A program made the translations under genes and the position numbers. Below the pieces are notes generated by a model. The model searched no databases. It was not told where the DNA came from and saw nothing but the letters and a program-made list of their open reading frames with translations. Positions 34,521 through 44,217 of a stretch of DNA of 64,000 nt are shown piece by piece. The DNA lies in assembly GCF_002305895.1 (NCBI RefSeq), contig NZ_CP022203.1, forward strand, positions 2,706,501 to 2,770,500. Reading direction: 5' to 3'. The first letter of the stretch is position 1. Each line of letters begins with the position of its first letter. The DNA comes from Corallococcus macrosporus DSM 14697. Its GTDB lineage: Bacteria > Myxococcota > Myxococcia > Myxococcales > Myxococcaceae.

Positions 34521-36386
34521 CTACGCCAACAGCGACGCGAGCCCGATGAGGCCGGCGATGAGGAAGAACAGCGACTCACCGGCGATGAGGCCGCCGCCCA
34601 TGAGGGACATGGTGCTCATGTCCTCGGGCAGGGCTTCGCCTTCGCCCGGGCTGCCGCTCACCGCCGGCTGCCCGCGCTTGGAGAAGGTGTTCCACAGCGA
34701 CGTCACGATGCCGCCCGCGCCGAACCACAGCGACACCGGGAAGGCCACGAAGCCGCCGAACGACGAGGCGTAGGGGCTGGGCAGCAGGATGGCATCCACC
34801 GTCCAGCCGACGGCGAAGCCGGTGCGGGAGCGCTTCACGTACGCCTGGTAGCGCGCGCTGTTCCGCACCACCTTGCGCAGCAGCTCGTAGACGAAGCCGA
34901 TGACCAGGCCGATGAGCAGGGCATTCACCACGGCCTGCGACAGCGAGCCGAGGTCGCGGATGGCGCCCACCAGCTTGTACGTCATGGCGGAGCCCCACTG
35001 GCCCACCTCGGCGTTGGGGTTGTCGAGCTGGTTGATGGTGAGCGCCGGGTAGGCCGTCATGAACACGCGCGCCAGGCCCACGCACAAGAGCGCGCCCATG
35101 GTGACGCCCAGCACCTGATAGCGGAACTGGGTGACGCGGTTGGTGCCCAGGCGCCAGCCGGTGGAGCGGTCCTGCTGCATGTCACAGCCCACCGAGGTGG
35201 AGATGAGCAGGATGGTGGCGGCCATCATGCCCACCAGCGGGATGCGCAGCCCCACCATGGACATCAGCAGCACGGAGATGACGAACGCGCTGGAGATGGG
35301 GTTCTGGTCGGTGATGCCGAAGGAGATGCCGTTGATGAGCACGAACAGCAGGGACAGTAGCATGCCGAAGAGGAGCCAGCCCATGGGCTGGTCCAACACC
35401 TGCGTGCCCACCAGCAACGTCGCGGCGCCCCAGACGGCCACCCAGGCCAGCAGGCGGGGGACGTTGACCTTCTTCCAGGACTCCTCGGCCGCTTCGTCCT
35501 TCACCGCGGCCCGCTCGCGGATGCGCTTCGCCGCCTGGACCGCAAGCAGCGACAGGTCCACCACCGCCGCGCCGCAAATCATCCCCAGGCCGATGACGAA
35601 GCCGATTTTGCGGAACGGGTCGTTCGGGCCGAGCCAGCCGATTTCCCGGAACGTGGGCATCAACGCCACGCCGATGACGGCCATCACGATGGCGGGCACG
35701 GTGATGCGGCTGCCGACAATCATGCCCGCGCCCAGCGTGGCCGCGCTGGTGCCGATGGAGGCGACGAAGGCCACCTTCTCCGTCGCCCACGCCGCCAGGG
35801 CGCCCAGCAGGGTGCCGCCGCCCAGCTTGGAGATGGACACCTTGAGCAGGCGCTTGTCCGTGAGCGCGCGCAGGATGTTGGCCACCGCCAGGCCGGACGG
35901 GTAGTCCAACTGGAGCTTGTCCACGAGCAGCGGCGTGTAGAGCATGCCCACGCCCACCGCGAACATGCCCACGCAGCCGACGAAGAGCATCAGCTTCCAG
36001 GCGGCGGGCATCTCCATGCCCAGCCACACCATGGACTGGATGAGCACGGACATGGCGCACAGCGAGGCCACCGACGCGGCCATCGTCTGCATGTAGTTGG
36101 CGCCGTGCTTGCCCTCCGCGCCGTAGCCGTAGGTGACGGCGCTGCCGAGGATGCCGGCCAGCACCTGACCGCCGACGAAGAAGCCCACGCTGAAGTTCAT
36201 GTACGAGGCGGCGATGCCGCCCAGGGGCCCCAGGACGAACAGGGCCACCGCGCTCAACAGCAGGTGGTACTTCCACGTCCCCACGGGGGGCAGCCAGCGG
36301 AAGCGAAGCTGGGTGGCGTCGGCGACGGCGCCACCCGAGGACGGGGCAGGGGGCTCCGGAGGGAGCGAGGGGGCTGGCAATGACAT
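34521..36386 (-). CDS. OPT-family oligopeptide transporter
   Basis: 621 residues with about 15-16 membrane helices. Seen: GTWKYHLLLSAVALFVLGPLG, a conserved SYMNFSVGFFVGGQVLAG region, ITDQNPISSAF and ISTSVGCDMQQDRSTGWRLG-type signature (as CDMQQDRSTGWRLG), all characteristic of bacterial OPT transporters, which import small peptides or metal-chelate complexes with protons. Start at ATG 36386 (MSLPAPS); longer in-frame extensions lack coding character. Divergent from the MBL-fold gene. Lies just upstream of the thrS leader promoter, so read-through into it is possible. Confidence 0.92.
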   Translation of the reverse strand: MSLPAPSLPPEPPAPSSGGAVADATQLRFRWLPPVGTWKYHLLLSAVALFVLGPLGGIAASYMNFSVGFFVGGQVLAGILGSAVTYGYGAEGKHGANYMQTMAASVASLCAMSVLIQSMVWLGMEMPAAWKLMLFVGCVGMFAVGVGMLYTPLLVDKLQLDYPSGLAVANILRALTDKRLLKVSISKLGGGTLLGALAAWATEKVAFVASIGTSAATLGAGMIVGSRITVPAIVMAVIGVALMPTFREIGWLGPNDPFRKIGFVIGLGMICGAAVVDLSLLAVQAAKRIRERAAVKDEAAEESWKKVNVPRLLAWVAVWGAATLLVGTQVLDQPMGWLLFGMLLSLLFVLINGISFGITDQNPISSAFVISVLLMSMVGLRIPLVGMMAATILLISTSVGCDMQQDRSTGWRLGTNRVTQFRYQVLGVTMGALLCVGLARVFMTAYPALTINQLDNPNAEVGQWGSAMTYKLVGAIRDLGSLSQAVVNALLIGLVIGFVYELLRKVVRNSARYQAYVKRSRTGFAVGWTVDAILLPSPYASSFGGFVAFPVSLWFGAGGIVTSLWNTFSKRGQPAVSGSPGEGEALPEDMSTMSLMGGGLIAGESLFFLIAGLIGLASLLA

Positions 36387-36502
36387 TCGGAGGCGAAGGG
36401 TACTGGCCTTCCACGCGTCTGTCACAACCTGAGCCGCCGGGTGTGGGGGACGGTCCGCCCGCTCGGCCGCACGTCGGAGAAACGCCGCACCCCGCGTGAC
36501 GC

Positions 36503-38056
36503 ATGGCAACATCCGCCGCCATGCGATTCACCCTGCACCGGGGCGTCAGCCTGGCCGTGCTCGCCTCGGCCCGGACGGAGGCCGACCACCACGAGGACCT
36601 GGGCTGCAGCATCCAGGGGCCCACCGCGCGTCCCGTCCGCCGCGCCTTCCTCCCGTTGAAGCGGCAGGTCGCCGTGCTGGGGCGCGAAGGCGCGCTGCAC
36701 GACGCGGAGGCCCTGGTGCGCTGGCTGGAGGACACCCCCCGCTACGCCGCGCTGTGCGTGGGCAAGCAGCGGCGCATGGGACGGCGCGTGCTGCGCCCCG
36801 ACGTGCTGTTCCCGGACGCCACGCGCCACCGGCCCCGCGTGCTGCACCTCCGCCAGGACGCGCTGGGCCTGGACGTGCCCGTGCGCGCGGCTGACTGGCC
36901 CGCCGTGGCGGACTTCTTCGCGGCGCTCGCGCGAGGCGTCACGCGCGCGGAGCTGCGGGCCTTCGCGGCGCTGCCCGTGCTGGCGGAGCTGGTGGCGGAC
37001 CTGGGACAGGCGGGCTGGCTGGTGCGCCATGAGGCGCCCGTGGACGTGCCCGGACCCGGCGCGCTCTTCGTGGGACACAACACGGTGCTGGTGGCGGGCC
37101 GTGAGGGGCGCGTGCTGGTGGACCCGTACTTCCGGCCCGAGGGGGCGGTGGACGCGCCGGGCTATCCGCCGATGCAGCCTCGCGACGTGGGCCGCGTGGA
37201 CGCGGTGGTCATCACCCACTCGCATGGGGACCACTTCCACCTGGGCTCGCTCCTCCAGTTGCCGCGCGACACGCGCATCTTCGTGCCGGCGGTGGCGAAG
37301 GAGAGCCTCTTCTCCACCGACTGCGCCCTGCGGCTGGCGCAGCTCGGCTTCACGCGGGTGGAGCCGCTGCGCTGGGGCGAGTCCCGGCAGGTGGGGGACG
37401 TCACCGTGCGCGCGCTGCCGTTCCACGGCGAGCAGCCCACGGACGGCGAAGGGCCGTACCCGGACCTCTTCAACGAGGGCAACACGTGGCTGGTGCGGGC
37501 GCCGGGCTTCTCCGCGGCCTTCTTCGCGGACTCGGGGCACGACGTGCGCGGCGACATGGCGGCGGTGTGCCGGCGGGTGCGCCGCGAGGCCCCGGTGGAC
37601 GTGCTCTTCTGCGGCGTCCGGGGCTTCCGGCTGGCGCCCATCTTCTTCGGCTTCACCACGCTGGAGGCGTTCCTCGTCAACGTCCCCCGCGCGATGCTGA
37701 GGGCGCCGCAGCGGCTGATGGCCGGGCCGGAGGAGGCGCTGCGCTATGGCGCCCTGCTGGGGGCTCGCTACGTGGTGCCCTGCGCGGATGGTGGCGCGCC
37801 CTGGTACTGGCGCGAGGGCATGGGGCCTCGCTACGAGGGCTATCCCGGTGAGCCCGTGACGGGCGCCAGCCACCTGGATGAGAACCCGGACGCGGACCCC
37901 TATCCGGAGCGGCTCGCCGAGGTCCGGCGGACGATGAAGGACGGCCCCAGGCCCCTGGTGCTGCGGCCCGGAGAGTCCCTGCGCTGGAGGGGCGCGCGGG
38001 CGCCCGAGGTGGTGCGCCACCCGGGCTTCATGTGGCCATTTGACACCGCGGCGTGA
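36503..38056 (+). CDS. MBL-fold metallohydrolase
   Basis: 517 residues. A metallo-beta-lactamase domain begins near residue 195 with VFVGHNTVL, and the zinc motif HSHGDH lies near residue 237 (VVITHSHGDHFHLG), followed by FFADSGHD, which supplies a further metal ligand. This arrangement is close to NAPE-PLD/UlaG-like hydrolases. The first 190 residues form an unrecognised extra domain. Substrate unknown; cytoplasmic. Start may be ATG 36503 or ATG 36521 (MRFTLHRG); neither has a clear ribosome binding site. Confidence 0.83.
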   Translation: MATSAAMRFTLHRGVSLAVLASARTEADHHEDLGCSIQGPTARPVRRAFLPLKRQVAVLGREGALHDAEALVRWLEDTPRYAALCVGKQRRMGRRVLRPDVLFPDATRHRPRVLHLRQDALGLDVPVRAADWPAVADFFAALARGVTRAELRAFAALPVLAELVADLGQAGWLVRHEAPVDVPGPGALFVGHNTVLVAGREGRVLVDPYFRPEGAVDAPGYPPMQPRDVGRVDAVVITHSHGDHFHLGSLLQLPRDTRIFVPAVAKESLFSTDCALRLAQLGFTRVEPLRWGESRQVGDVTVRALPFHGEQPTDGEGPYPDLFNEGNTWLVRAPGFSAAFFADSGHDVRGDMAAVCRRVRREAPVDVLFCGVRGFRLAPIFFGFTTLEAFLVNVPRAMLRAPQRLMAGPEEALRYGALLGARYVVPCADGGAPWYWREGMGPRYEGYPGEPVTGASHLDENPDADPYPERLAEVRRTMKDGPRPLVLRPGESLRWRGARAPEVVRHPGFMWPFDTAA

Positions 38057-38075
38057 CGTGCGCCGCGCGGGGGCT

Positions 38076-39068
38076 TCAGCGTGCGGCGGCGGCGAGCCGG
38101 GCCCTGCCGCGGACGAAGTGCACCCCGTACACCCCGGCGACGACGAGGAGGCAGAGGGTACCGACCACGAGGTAGCGGTGAATCAGCTCGTCCTCACCCC
38201 ACCGGTGGGACCCCACCAGCTTGCTGGCGTCGCTGAGGCCCACGCCCTCCATCCTGCCGAAGGGAATGGCCGCGGCGTCCTTCTTGGACGCCCACCAGGT
38301 GAGGACACCATCCACGAGTGACAGCGCCCCCAGGACGAGGAAGCCCCAGCGCAGGGCCTGCTTGTGGAGGTAGCTGCCCGCGGGGGCATAGAAGGTCAGC
38401 ATCATCACCGCGCCCAGCACCATCATCCCGCCGTCCCCGCCGAAGGTGACGAGCATGTCCACCGTCTGGGAGGGCAGCATCAGCGTGCCCACGGCCTGGA
38501 GGGACAGCAGCGTCGCGGCGCAGGCCACCCACAGCCACAGGCGGTGCTTCCACGCCCACCAGGCCCACGCGCCCAGCGCCGCCGCGAGCAGCACCGCGAG
38601 GAAGTACGAGCGGCCGAAGATGGCCGTCTTCCACAGCGTGGGGAACGCGGCGCGGCCGCACAGCCAGGCGGTCATCGCATGGCCCAGCTCATGGAACGGC
38701 ATGGTGATGAGCCGGGCCGCGAAGGCGCTGAAGTTCCCCTTGTGCACGATGAAGGAGACCAGCAGGGCCACGGGGACGGCCCAGGTGCGCAGGCGGTGCT
38801 CGAACGCGGCTTCTTCCGCGTCGACGTCCCAGGCGAGCGTCTCCGGGGGCAGCACGTCCGGACGCAGGTCGGGCGCCACCAGCCACGCGGGGTCGACGTG
38901 CAGCGGGGGCTCCTCGGGGAGCACCGGCGCCGGCTGGGCCGCCTCCTCGCGCTGGCGCGCCGCCCGGGCGTCCGCCTTGGCGTAGATGATGCCGCAGCGG
39001 GGGCACTCCGGCCCGGCGGCGCGGGGGGACTGGCAACGGGGGCAGGGCAGGGCGGAAGGGGCTTCCAC
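38076..39068 (-). CDS. Membrane protein with zinc ribbon and HELGH motif (M50-like)
   Basis: 330 residues. The N terminus is a zinc ribbon (CPRCQ...CPRCG), then a linker, then about seven membrane helices. Within the second membrane region FHELGHAMTAWL gives an HExxH motif in a hydrophobic context, as in site-2-type membrane proteases (M50). I see no obvious downstream NPDG-like motif, so protease activity is tentative. Inner membrane, ribbon in the cytoplasm. Single gene, divergent from a methyltransferase-like gene. Confidence 0.72.
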   Translation of the reverse strand: MEAPSALPCPRCQSPRAAGPECPRCGIIYAKADARAARQREEAAQPAPVLPEEPPLHVDPAWLVAPDLRPDVLPPETLAWDVDAEEAAFEHRLRTWAVPVALLVSFIVHKGNFSAFAARLITMPFHELGHAMTAWLCGRAAFPTLWKTAIFGRSYFLAVLLAAALGAWAWWAWKHRLWLWVACAATLLSLQAVGTLMLPSQTVDMLVTFGGDGGMMVLGAVMMLTFYAPAGSYLHKQALRWGFLVLGALSLVDGVLTWWASKKDAAAIPFGRMEGVGLSDASKLVGSHRWGEDELIHRYLVVGTLCLLVVAGVYGVHFVRGRARLAAAAR

Positions 39069-39168
39069 GGGATGCCCACTCTAGGAGCCCGCCGCGCCCG
39101 GCGAAAATCCGGGGCGTCCGGAACAGGGTGGGCTTGACGCCCACGCCAGACTCACCCAAGAGCGCACC

Positions 39169-39987
39169 ATGCCACCGCTGGACACGAAGACGCGGGGAAG
39201 GACGTCGCGCGGACGCCTGCGCGCGCTGGACGCATACCTGTGCCGCTTCGAGCGCCCGCTCCTCGAACGCCGCGACGGCGCCTGGGCCCAGGCCGTCTTC
39301 GTGGACGTGGGCTTCGGCGAGCACCCATGGACGACGCTGGAGAGCGCCCAGGCCTTTCGCGCGCTCAACCCGGAGCTCGGCGTGGTGGGCGTGGAGCTGG
39401 ACGCGGAGCGCGCGCGGGCAGCCCAGGCGGACGCGGAGGCCCGCACCCACTTCCGGGAGGGCGGCTTCGAGCTGCCCCTGCGTCCCGACGAGCCCGCCCG
39501 GCTGGTGCGCGCCATGAACCTGCTCCGCCAGGGCCCGCCCGAGCGCGTCCCCGAGGTCCACCGCACCCTGGCCCGCTACCTGCTACCGTCTGGCCTGCTG
39601 GTGGAGGGCAGCGCGGACGCGACGGGCGCGGTGCTGTCCGCGCACCTGCTGCGCCGACGTGTGGGAGCGGGCGACGACCCGCCGCTGCGCGAAGCGCTCC
39701 TGTTCCACACCGACTTCAGCCACGGCTTCGCGCCCGCGCTCTTCCGGGACTGGCTGCCCCGGGACTTGCGCCGCCGGGTGCGCCCGGGTGAACCCATCCA
39801 TGACTTCTTCTCCGCGTGGAGCGCCGCCTGGCAGCAGGCGCGCGGCGCGGGCCATACGCACCCACCCGACGCATTTCGCGAGGCCGCGCTGGCCCTCTCC
39901 ACGCGCATGGAGGGAGTGGAGACCGACCCGTGGCTCGTGTCCCAGGGGTACGTTGTTTGGAGGCCCAAGGAGGGTGTCTGTTTTTGA
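39169..39987 (+). CDS. Methyltransferase-like protein
   Basis: 272 residues. VFVDVGFGEHPWTTLES and LGVVGVELDAERARAA resemble SAM motifs I and II of a class I methyltransferase; the later LLPSGLLVEGSADATG fits post-motif strands. The catalytic region is not diagnostic. No signal peptide. Ends 131 bases before the ATP-grasp gene on the same strand. Confidence 0.68.
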   Translation: MPPLDTKTRGRTSRGRLRALDAYLCRFERPLLERRDGAWAQAVFVDVGFGEHPWTTLESAQAFRALNPELGVVGVELDAERARAAQADAEARTHFREGGFELPLRPDEPARLVRAMNLLRQGPPERVPEVHRTLARYLLPSGLLVEGSADATGAVLSAHLLRRRVGAGDDPPLREALLFHTDFSHGFAPALFRDWLPRDLRRRVRPGEPIHDFFSAWSAAWQQARGAGHTHPPDAFREAALALSTRMEGVETDPWLVSQGYVVWRPKEGVCF

Positions 39988-40118
39988 CGACAGCCGGCGG
40001 CGTTTTTCTCAGCGACGAAGAGGGGCATGCGAGGGGAGCCAAGTGGGGTGGCGTGCGGTTATCCTGCGCGTGACCAGGCTTTCTTTGAACGGCACCGCGG
40101 CAGGAGAACGACACCGTC

Positions 40119-41417
40119 ATGTTGGAGCAGGCACCCCGGGTTCGAATGGAGGGCCGTCCGTCCGTGCTGCTCTTCTCGGCGGGCTTCTACGGCACGCTGG
40201 CTGCCGCGCGCTGCTTCGGGCGCAACGGCATCGACGTCACGGTGGCGGACCCCGGCAAGCTGGGGCCCGCGAGCTGGTCCCGCTTCGTGGGCCGGCGCGT
40301 GCAGTGTCCGCCGGAGTCCCAGGCCGAGGACTTCGTCGAGTGGCTGCTGGACTTCGGCCGCCGCGAGCCGATGCGGCACGTGCTCTACCCGACGAGCGAC
40401 GAGCTGGCGTGGCTGGTGTCCGTCCACGGCGAGGCGCTGTCGAAGTCCTTCCACCTGTATGACCCGGGCATCGACGCCGTCTACGGCCTGCTCAACAAGC
40501 GCAAGCTGTTCGAGGCCGGCCAGGCGGTGGGCCTGAAGCTGCCGCGCACCTGGTTCCCGGAGTCCGAGGCCGCCCTGGACGCCGTGTCGCGCGAGGCGCG
40601 CTTCCCCGTCCTCATCAAGCCCACCACGCAGATTCTCTACTCCACCCACCGCAAGGGGCAGCCGGTGCAGGCGCCCGCGCAGCTCGCGGAGGAGTACCGC
40701 GCCTTCTCGCGGGACGGGTACGCGCCCATGCTGGTGCGCTTCGACCCCGCGGTGTCGCGCCCCATGGTGCAGGAGTTCCACCCGGAGGCGGCGGAGGGCA
40801 TCTACAGCCTCTCCGGCTTCGTGGACGAGACGGGCGAGCTGTTCGAGGTGCGCGGCGCCATGAAGGTGCTCCAGCGTCCGCGGCGGCTGGGCGTGGGCGT
40901 GTGCTTCGAGTCCGCGCCGGTGCGCGAGGACCTGGCCGCGGGGCTCCAGCGCCTGTGCAAGCGCCTGGGCTATCACGGCGTCTTCGAGGTGGAGTTCATC
41001 CAGACGAAGGACGACTTCCTCCTCATCGACTTCAACCCCCGCTTCTACGGGCAGATGGGCTTCGACGTCGCGCGGGGGCTGCCGCTGCCGCTGCTGGCCT
41101 ACCACGCCGCGCTGGGAGACGGGGACGCCCTGCGCCGCGAGCTGAAGGCCGCGCGCGACTGGCGCGGCAACGGCGAGGTGTTCTGCAACCGCATCGCGCT
41201 GGAGATGCTGCTCAACCTCCAGCGGCTCTCCGGCGCGCTGCCGGGGGACGAGGCCCGCCAGTGGCGGCAGTGGCTGGCGTCACACCGGGGCGCGGCGGTG
41301 GACCCGCTCATCGACTCGGATGACCTGATGCCCACCGCGGTGGAGGTGGCGCAGATTCTCTACGGCTCCGCGCGCCACCCCCGGGCCTTCATCCGGATGA
41401 TGGTGCTCAACCGGTGA
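40119..41417 (+). CDS. ATP-grasp carboxylate ligase-like protein
   Basis: 432 residues. An N-terminal Rossmann-like domain (SVLLFSAGFYGTLAAARCFG) is followed by an ATP-grasp fold: FPVLIKPTTQI (ATP lysine), MVQEFHPEAAEGIYS, and the metal-binding FLLIDFNPRFYGQMGFD with Asp/Asn. Closest in outline to the CarB-like ligases that join a carboxylate to an amine. Substrate unknown. GCAGGAG lies 15 bases upstream of ATG 40119. Its 3' end overlaps the convergent decarboxylase by 11 bases. Confidence 0.82.
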   Translation: MLEQAPRVRMEGRPSVLLFSAGFYGTLAAARCFGRNGIDVTVADPGKLGPASWSRFVGRRVQCPPESQAEDFVEWLLDFGRREPMRHVLYPTSDELAWLVSVHGEALSKSFHLYDPGIDAVYGLLNKRKLFEAGQAVGLKLPRTWFPESEAALDAVSREARFPVLIKPTTQILYSTHRKGQPVQAPAQLAEEYRAFSRDGYAPMLVRFDPAVSRPMVQEFHPEAAEGIYSLSGFVDETGELFEVRGAMKVLQRPRRLGVGVCFESAPVREDLAAGLQRLCKRLGYHGVFEVEFIQTKDDFLLIDFNPRFYGQMGFDVARGLPLPLLAYHAALGDGDALRRELKAARDWRGNGEVFCNRIALEMLLNLQRLSGALPGDEARQWRQWLASHRGAAVDPLIDSDDLMPTAVEVAQILYGSARHPRAFIRMMVLNR

Positions 41418-42849
41418 GCGCGGCGCGGCTGTCCGGCGCGTCGAAGGTCACCAGGTCCTCGAAGGTCTCCGCGCGCCGCAGCAGCCGCTCCTTGCCGTCC
41501 TCCAGCGCGATGATGGCCGGCTGGGGATACGAGAAGGACGTGGCGAAGGGCACGAAGTAGGCGCCCGCGTCCATGATGGCCAGCGTGTCCCCCACGCGCA
41601 GGTCCGGCAGCCGCCTGGCGTGGTACAGCGTGTCGCCCGGCGTGCAGATGGGGCCCACCACCGTGTAGACCTTGTCGGCCGGGGCGTCCGGCCGATTCAC
41701 GTGGAAGAGCTGGTGGTACTCGTTGCGCACGCATTCGGCGTGGTTGATGCCGGCGTCCAGCACCGCCCACGTCCTGTCCTCCCCCGCCTTGAGCGCGTGC
41801 ACGCGCCCCAGCAGGAGCTGCGTGTCGCCCGTCATGGCGCGGCCCGGCTCCAGGAAGATGCGGGGCCGCTGGCGTCCGCGCCGCGCGTAGTGCGTCTCCA
41901 CCATCTCCACCGCCAGCGCCACGTAGCGCTCAATGGACAGCGACGCCGCCGGGTCGGGCGCGGGCACGTCGCGGAAGAAGGTGAGGTTGAGGCGCCAGTC
42001 ACGCTCGGCGATGTGCTCGACGGTGGGCGTGTTGAGGCTGCCGCCCAAATCCAGCACCTCCAAATCCAACCCCAGCTCCTGGTGCAGCGTGTCGGTGAAG
42101 TCGAGCACCGCCTCCACGAAGGCGGTGAGGTCGCCCTCGGTGCGGATGGTTTCTCCGCGGTGCGCGTGCAGGCCCACCACGTCCAGGTGCCGCGAGGCGC
42201 GCGCCTGCTGGTAGGCCCGCAGCGCGGCGCCCCCGGCGATGGGCGTGCCGAACTGCCCCGTCCAGCCGCTGCCCGTCGTCACCCGCACCGCGACGCGCGG
42301 GCGGCGCTCCAGCTCGGCCGCCAGCCGGGCGAAGACGGCGAGCTCCTCCGCGTGGTTGGCGGCCAGGAGCTGGATGCCGCGGGTGATGGCCTCGCGCACC
42401 GAGGCCTCCGACTTCACCGGGCCGTTGTAGACGATGCGCTCCGGCGGCACGCCCAGCTTCAGCGCCAGCCACATCTCGTAGGCGGAGATGACCTCCGCGC
42501 CCACGCCCAGGCCGTGCAGGAAGGACAGCACGCCCGGCACCGGGTTCGTCTTGTACGAGTAATAGACTTCGCAGCCGCCCGCGCGCCCCGGCGGCACCGC
42601 GAGGAAGCGCTCCGCGTTGCGGCGCAGCGCCGCCAGGTGCACCACGTGCAGCGGCGAGCCCCAGCGCTCCACCAGCTCCGCCAGCGGGACGCCCTCCAGG
42701 CTCAGGCCCTGGCCGGGCACCTCCTGGAGGCCCCAGTGCGAGGCGGGGATGTGGTTGCGCGCGGGCGCCATGGCCCGCTGGAGCACCGGGCGCAGCGTCT
42801 GCTTCACCTGGCGCTTGGCCGTCCCCAGCAGCCGGCTCTTGAGGCTCAT
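41407..42849 (-). CDS. Type III PLP-dependent decarboxylase (DAP/ornithine decarboxylase family)
   Basis: 480 residues. Alanine-racemase-fold barrel followed by beta domain: YYSYKTNPVPGVL holds the PLP lysine, VVGLHAHRGET and EVLDLGGSLNTPT contact the cofactor, FLEPGRAMTG the phosphate, and PICTPGDTLYHARRLP carries the active-site Cys region of the other monomer. The family decarboxylates meso-diaminopimelate, lysine, ornithine or arginine, or carboxylated derivatives; substrate not predictable here. An N-terminal basic extension (about 45 residues) is unusual. ATGA overlap with the upstream glycosyltransferase gene, so both are probably made together. Confidence 0.88.
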   Translation of the reverse strand: MSLKSRLLGTAKRQVKQTLRPVLQRAMAPARNHIPASHWGLQEVPGQGLSLEGVPLAELVERWGSPLHVVHLAALRRNAERFLAVPPGRAGGCEVYYSYKTNPVPGVLSFLHGLGVGAEVISAYEMWLALKLGVPPERIVYNGPVKSEASVREAITRGIQLLAANHAEELAVFARLAAELERRPRVAVRVTTGSGWTGQFGTPIAGGAALRAYQQARASRHLDVVGLHAHRGETIRTEGDLTAFVEAVLDFTDTLHQELGLDLEVLDLGGSLNTPTVEHIAERDWRLNLTFFRDVPAPDPAASLSIERYVALAVEMVETHYARRGRQRPRIFLEPGRAMTGDTQLLLGRVHALKAGEDRTWAVLDAGINHAECVRNEYHQLFHVNRPDAPADKVYTVVGPICTPGDTLYHARRLPDLRVGDTLAIMDAGAYFVPFATSFSYPQPAIIALEDGKERLLRRAETFEDLVTFDAPDSRAALTG

Positions 42850-43697
42850 GACGCGCGGCCCTGGTTGGGCAGGCGCAGCGGCAGGCGGCGGGCCACCTCG
42901 AAGGGCAGCACCCGCATGGCGGCCTGCATCAGGCGGTACTCCAGCGCGCCGTTCGTCTTGCGGTACTTGCCGTGAATCATCTCGTTGGACTGCACCACCA
43001 GCGTGCCGTCCTTGCCCAGGTTGTGCATCAGCGACGGGCGGCCGGTGCGGTAGTGCAGGATGGGCCGGTTGACGTAGACGTGGCCGAACGCGCGGATGCC
43101 GCGCAGGTAGAAGTCCACGTCCTCGTAGACGGGGATGCTGGCGTCGAAGCCGCCCAGCGGGGCGAAGTGCTCGCGGCGCACCATGCACGCGGAGTTCACA
43201 TACAGCGTGCCGCGGAAGAGGATGTGGGCCACCGTCCACGCGCTGTTGGGGGTGCTGGCGCCCACCTGGGCCGCCCACTCGAAGTAGGCGCTCTTGTCCT
43301 TGAGCCAGTCCGCGTCGTCGCCGAAGGGCACCACCCAGCCCACCGCCACGCCCGCGTCCGGCCGCGCGTCCAGCGCGCTCACCATGGCGTGCAGCGCGCC
43401 CTCGGCGAGCATGTCGTCGTCATCCAGGAAGTGCAGGTAGCGGCCCCGCGCCAGCGTGGCGCCGTGGTTGCGCACCACGGCCGGGCGGCCCTTCGACGGC
43501 GGGTCATTCACCAGGTAGCGGACCCGCTCGTCCTTCAGCCCCTCCACCGCCTCGCGCGCCGTGCCCTCGGGGGTGTCGTCCAGGACGAGGACCTCGACGC
43601 TCACCCCTTGCTGGCGGAGGACCGACTGGATGGCCTCCACCACTTCCTTCTCCCGCTTGTGGGTGGGCATCACCACCGAGACGTCAATGACGGACAT
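42846..43697 (-). CDS. Family 2 glycosyltransferase
   Basis: 283 residues. Typical GT2 start VSVVMPTHKREKEVVEAIQSVLRQ, nucleotide-binding LVLDDTPEGT, and the metal-binding HFLDDDDML. EDVDFYLRG near 190 is the acceptor-side acidic motif. No membrane helices. Transfers a sugar from a nucleotide donor, likely for a surface glycan. Start at ATG 43697 (MSVIDVS). Coupled to the PLP decarboxylase downstream. Confidence 0.88.
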   Translation of the reverse strand: MSVIDVSVVMPTHKREKEVVEAIQSVLRQQGVSVEVLVLDDTPEGTAREAVEGLKDERVRYLVNDPPSKGRPAVVRNHGATLARGRYLHFLDDDDMLAEGALHAMVSALDARPDAGVAVGWVVPFGDDADWLKDKSAYFEWAAQVGASTPNSAWTVAHILFRGTLYVNSACMVRREHFAPLGGFDASIPVYEDVDFYLRGIRAFGHVYVNRPILHYRTGRPSLMHNLGKDGTLVVQSNEMIHGKYRKTNGALEYRLMQAAMRVLPFEVARRLPLRLPNQGRAS

Positions 43698-43762
43698 AGC
43701 GGACTTATACGCGTTGGCGGCCACGCCTGAGAAGCCGCACGCCCGCGCGCCACCGCGTCACT

Positions 43763-44017
43763 TCAGTAGCTGGCGAACTCCAGGTCGAAATCCACTCCCT
43801 CCGCCTCGTCCGGGTCGAGCTCGACCTGTGCACGGACAGCCGCGAGTAGGACAGGAATGTCCGGATTCAGCCGATTCCCGCTCGGACGCGAGGGCGTGGG
43901 GGGGCTCACCGCCACCCAGTCATGGCTGCCAGTGGCCGCACGGACCTGCCTGTCCGCACGACCGAAATTCCAGTGCGAGAGGCGGTACAGCGAAGGCTGC
44001 GTGCGGTTGCGGGTCAT
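43763..44017 (-). CDS. Small protein of unknown function (84 aa)
   Basis: 84 residues starting MTRNRTQPSLYRLSHWNFGR and ending in an acidic tail (DPDEAEGVDFDLEFASY). The strongest evidence that it is real is an AGGAG ribosome binding site eight bases before ATG 44017. Basic N-terminal half, acidic C-terminal tail; no signal peptide, no Cys. It could be a regulatory or precursor peptide, but nothing proves that. Lies between the glycosyltransferase operon and bpt, about 65 bases upstream of the former. Confidence 0.6.
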   Translation of the reverse strand: MTRNRTQPSLYRLSHWNFGRADRQVRAATGSHDWVAVSPPTPSRPSGNRLNPDIPVLLAAVRAQVELDPDEAEGVDFDLEFASY

Positions 44018-44217
44018 GGTCGTTCTCCTGCCTCGCGTCCGCGAGGCCGCCCGTTGGTTTTGCAGACGTCATGCCAGCCCGTCGGCCGTGCAGGCGCACG
44101 TGCCGCGGACGACGTGTCTCCCTCGGAGAAGGGGGGTGTTCGCCTGGAAGTGGAGGCGACAGGGCACCGGGTCAGACTTGACGCCGGGCGCTGGCCGCGA
44201 CAGGAACAGGAGCACGC

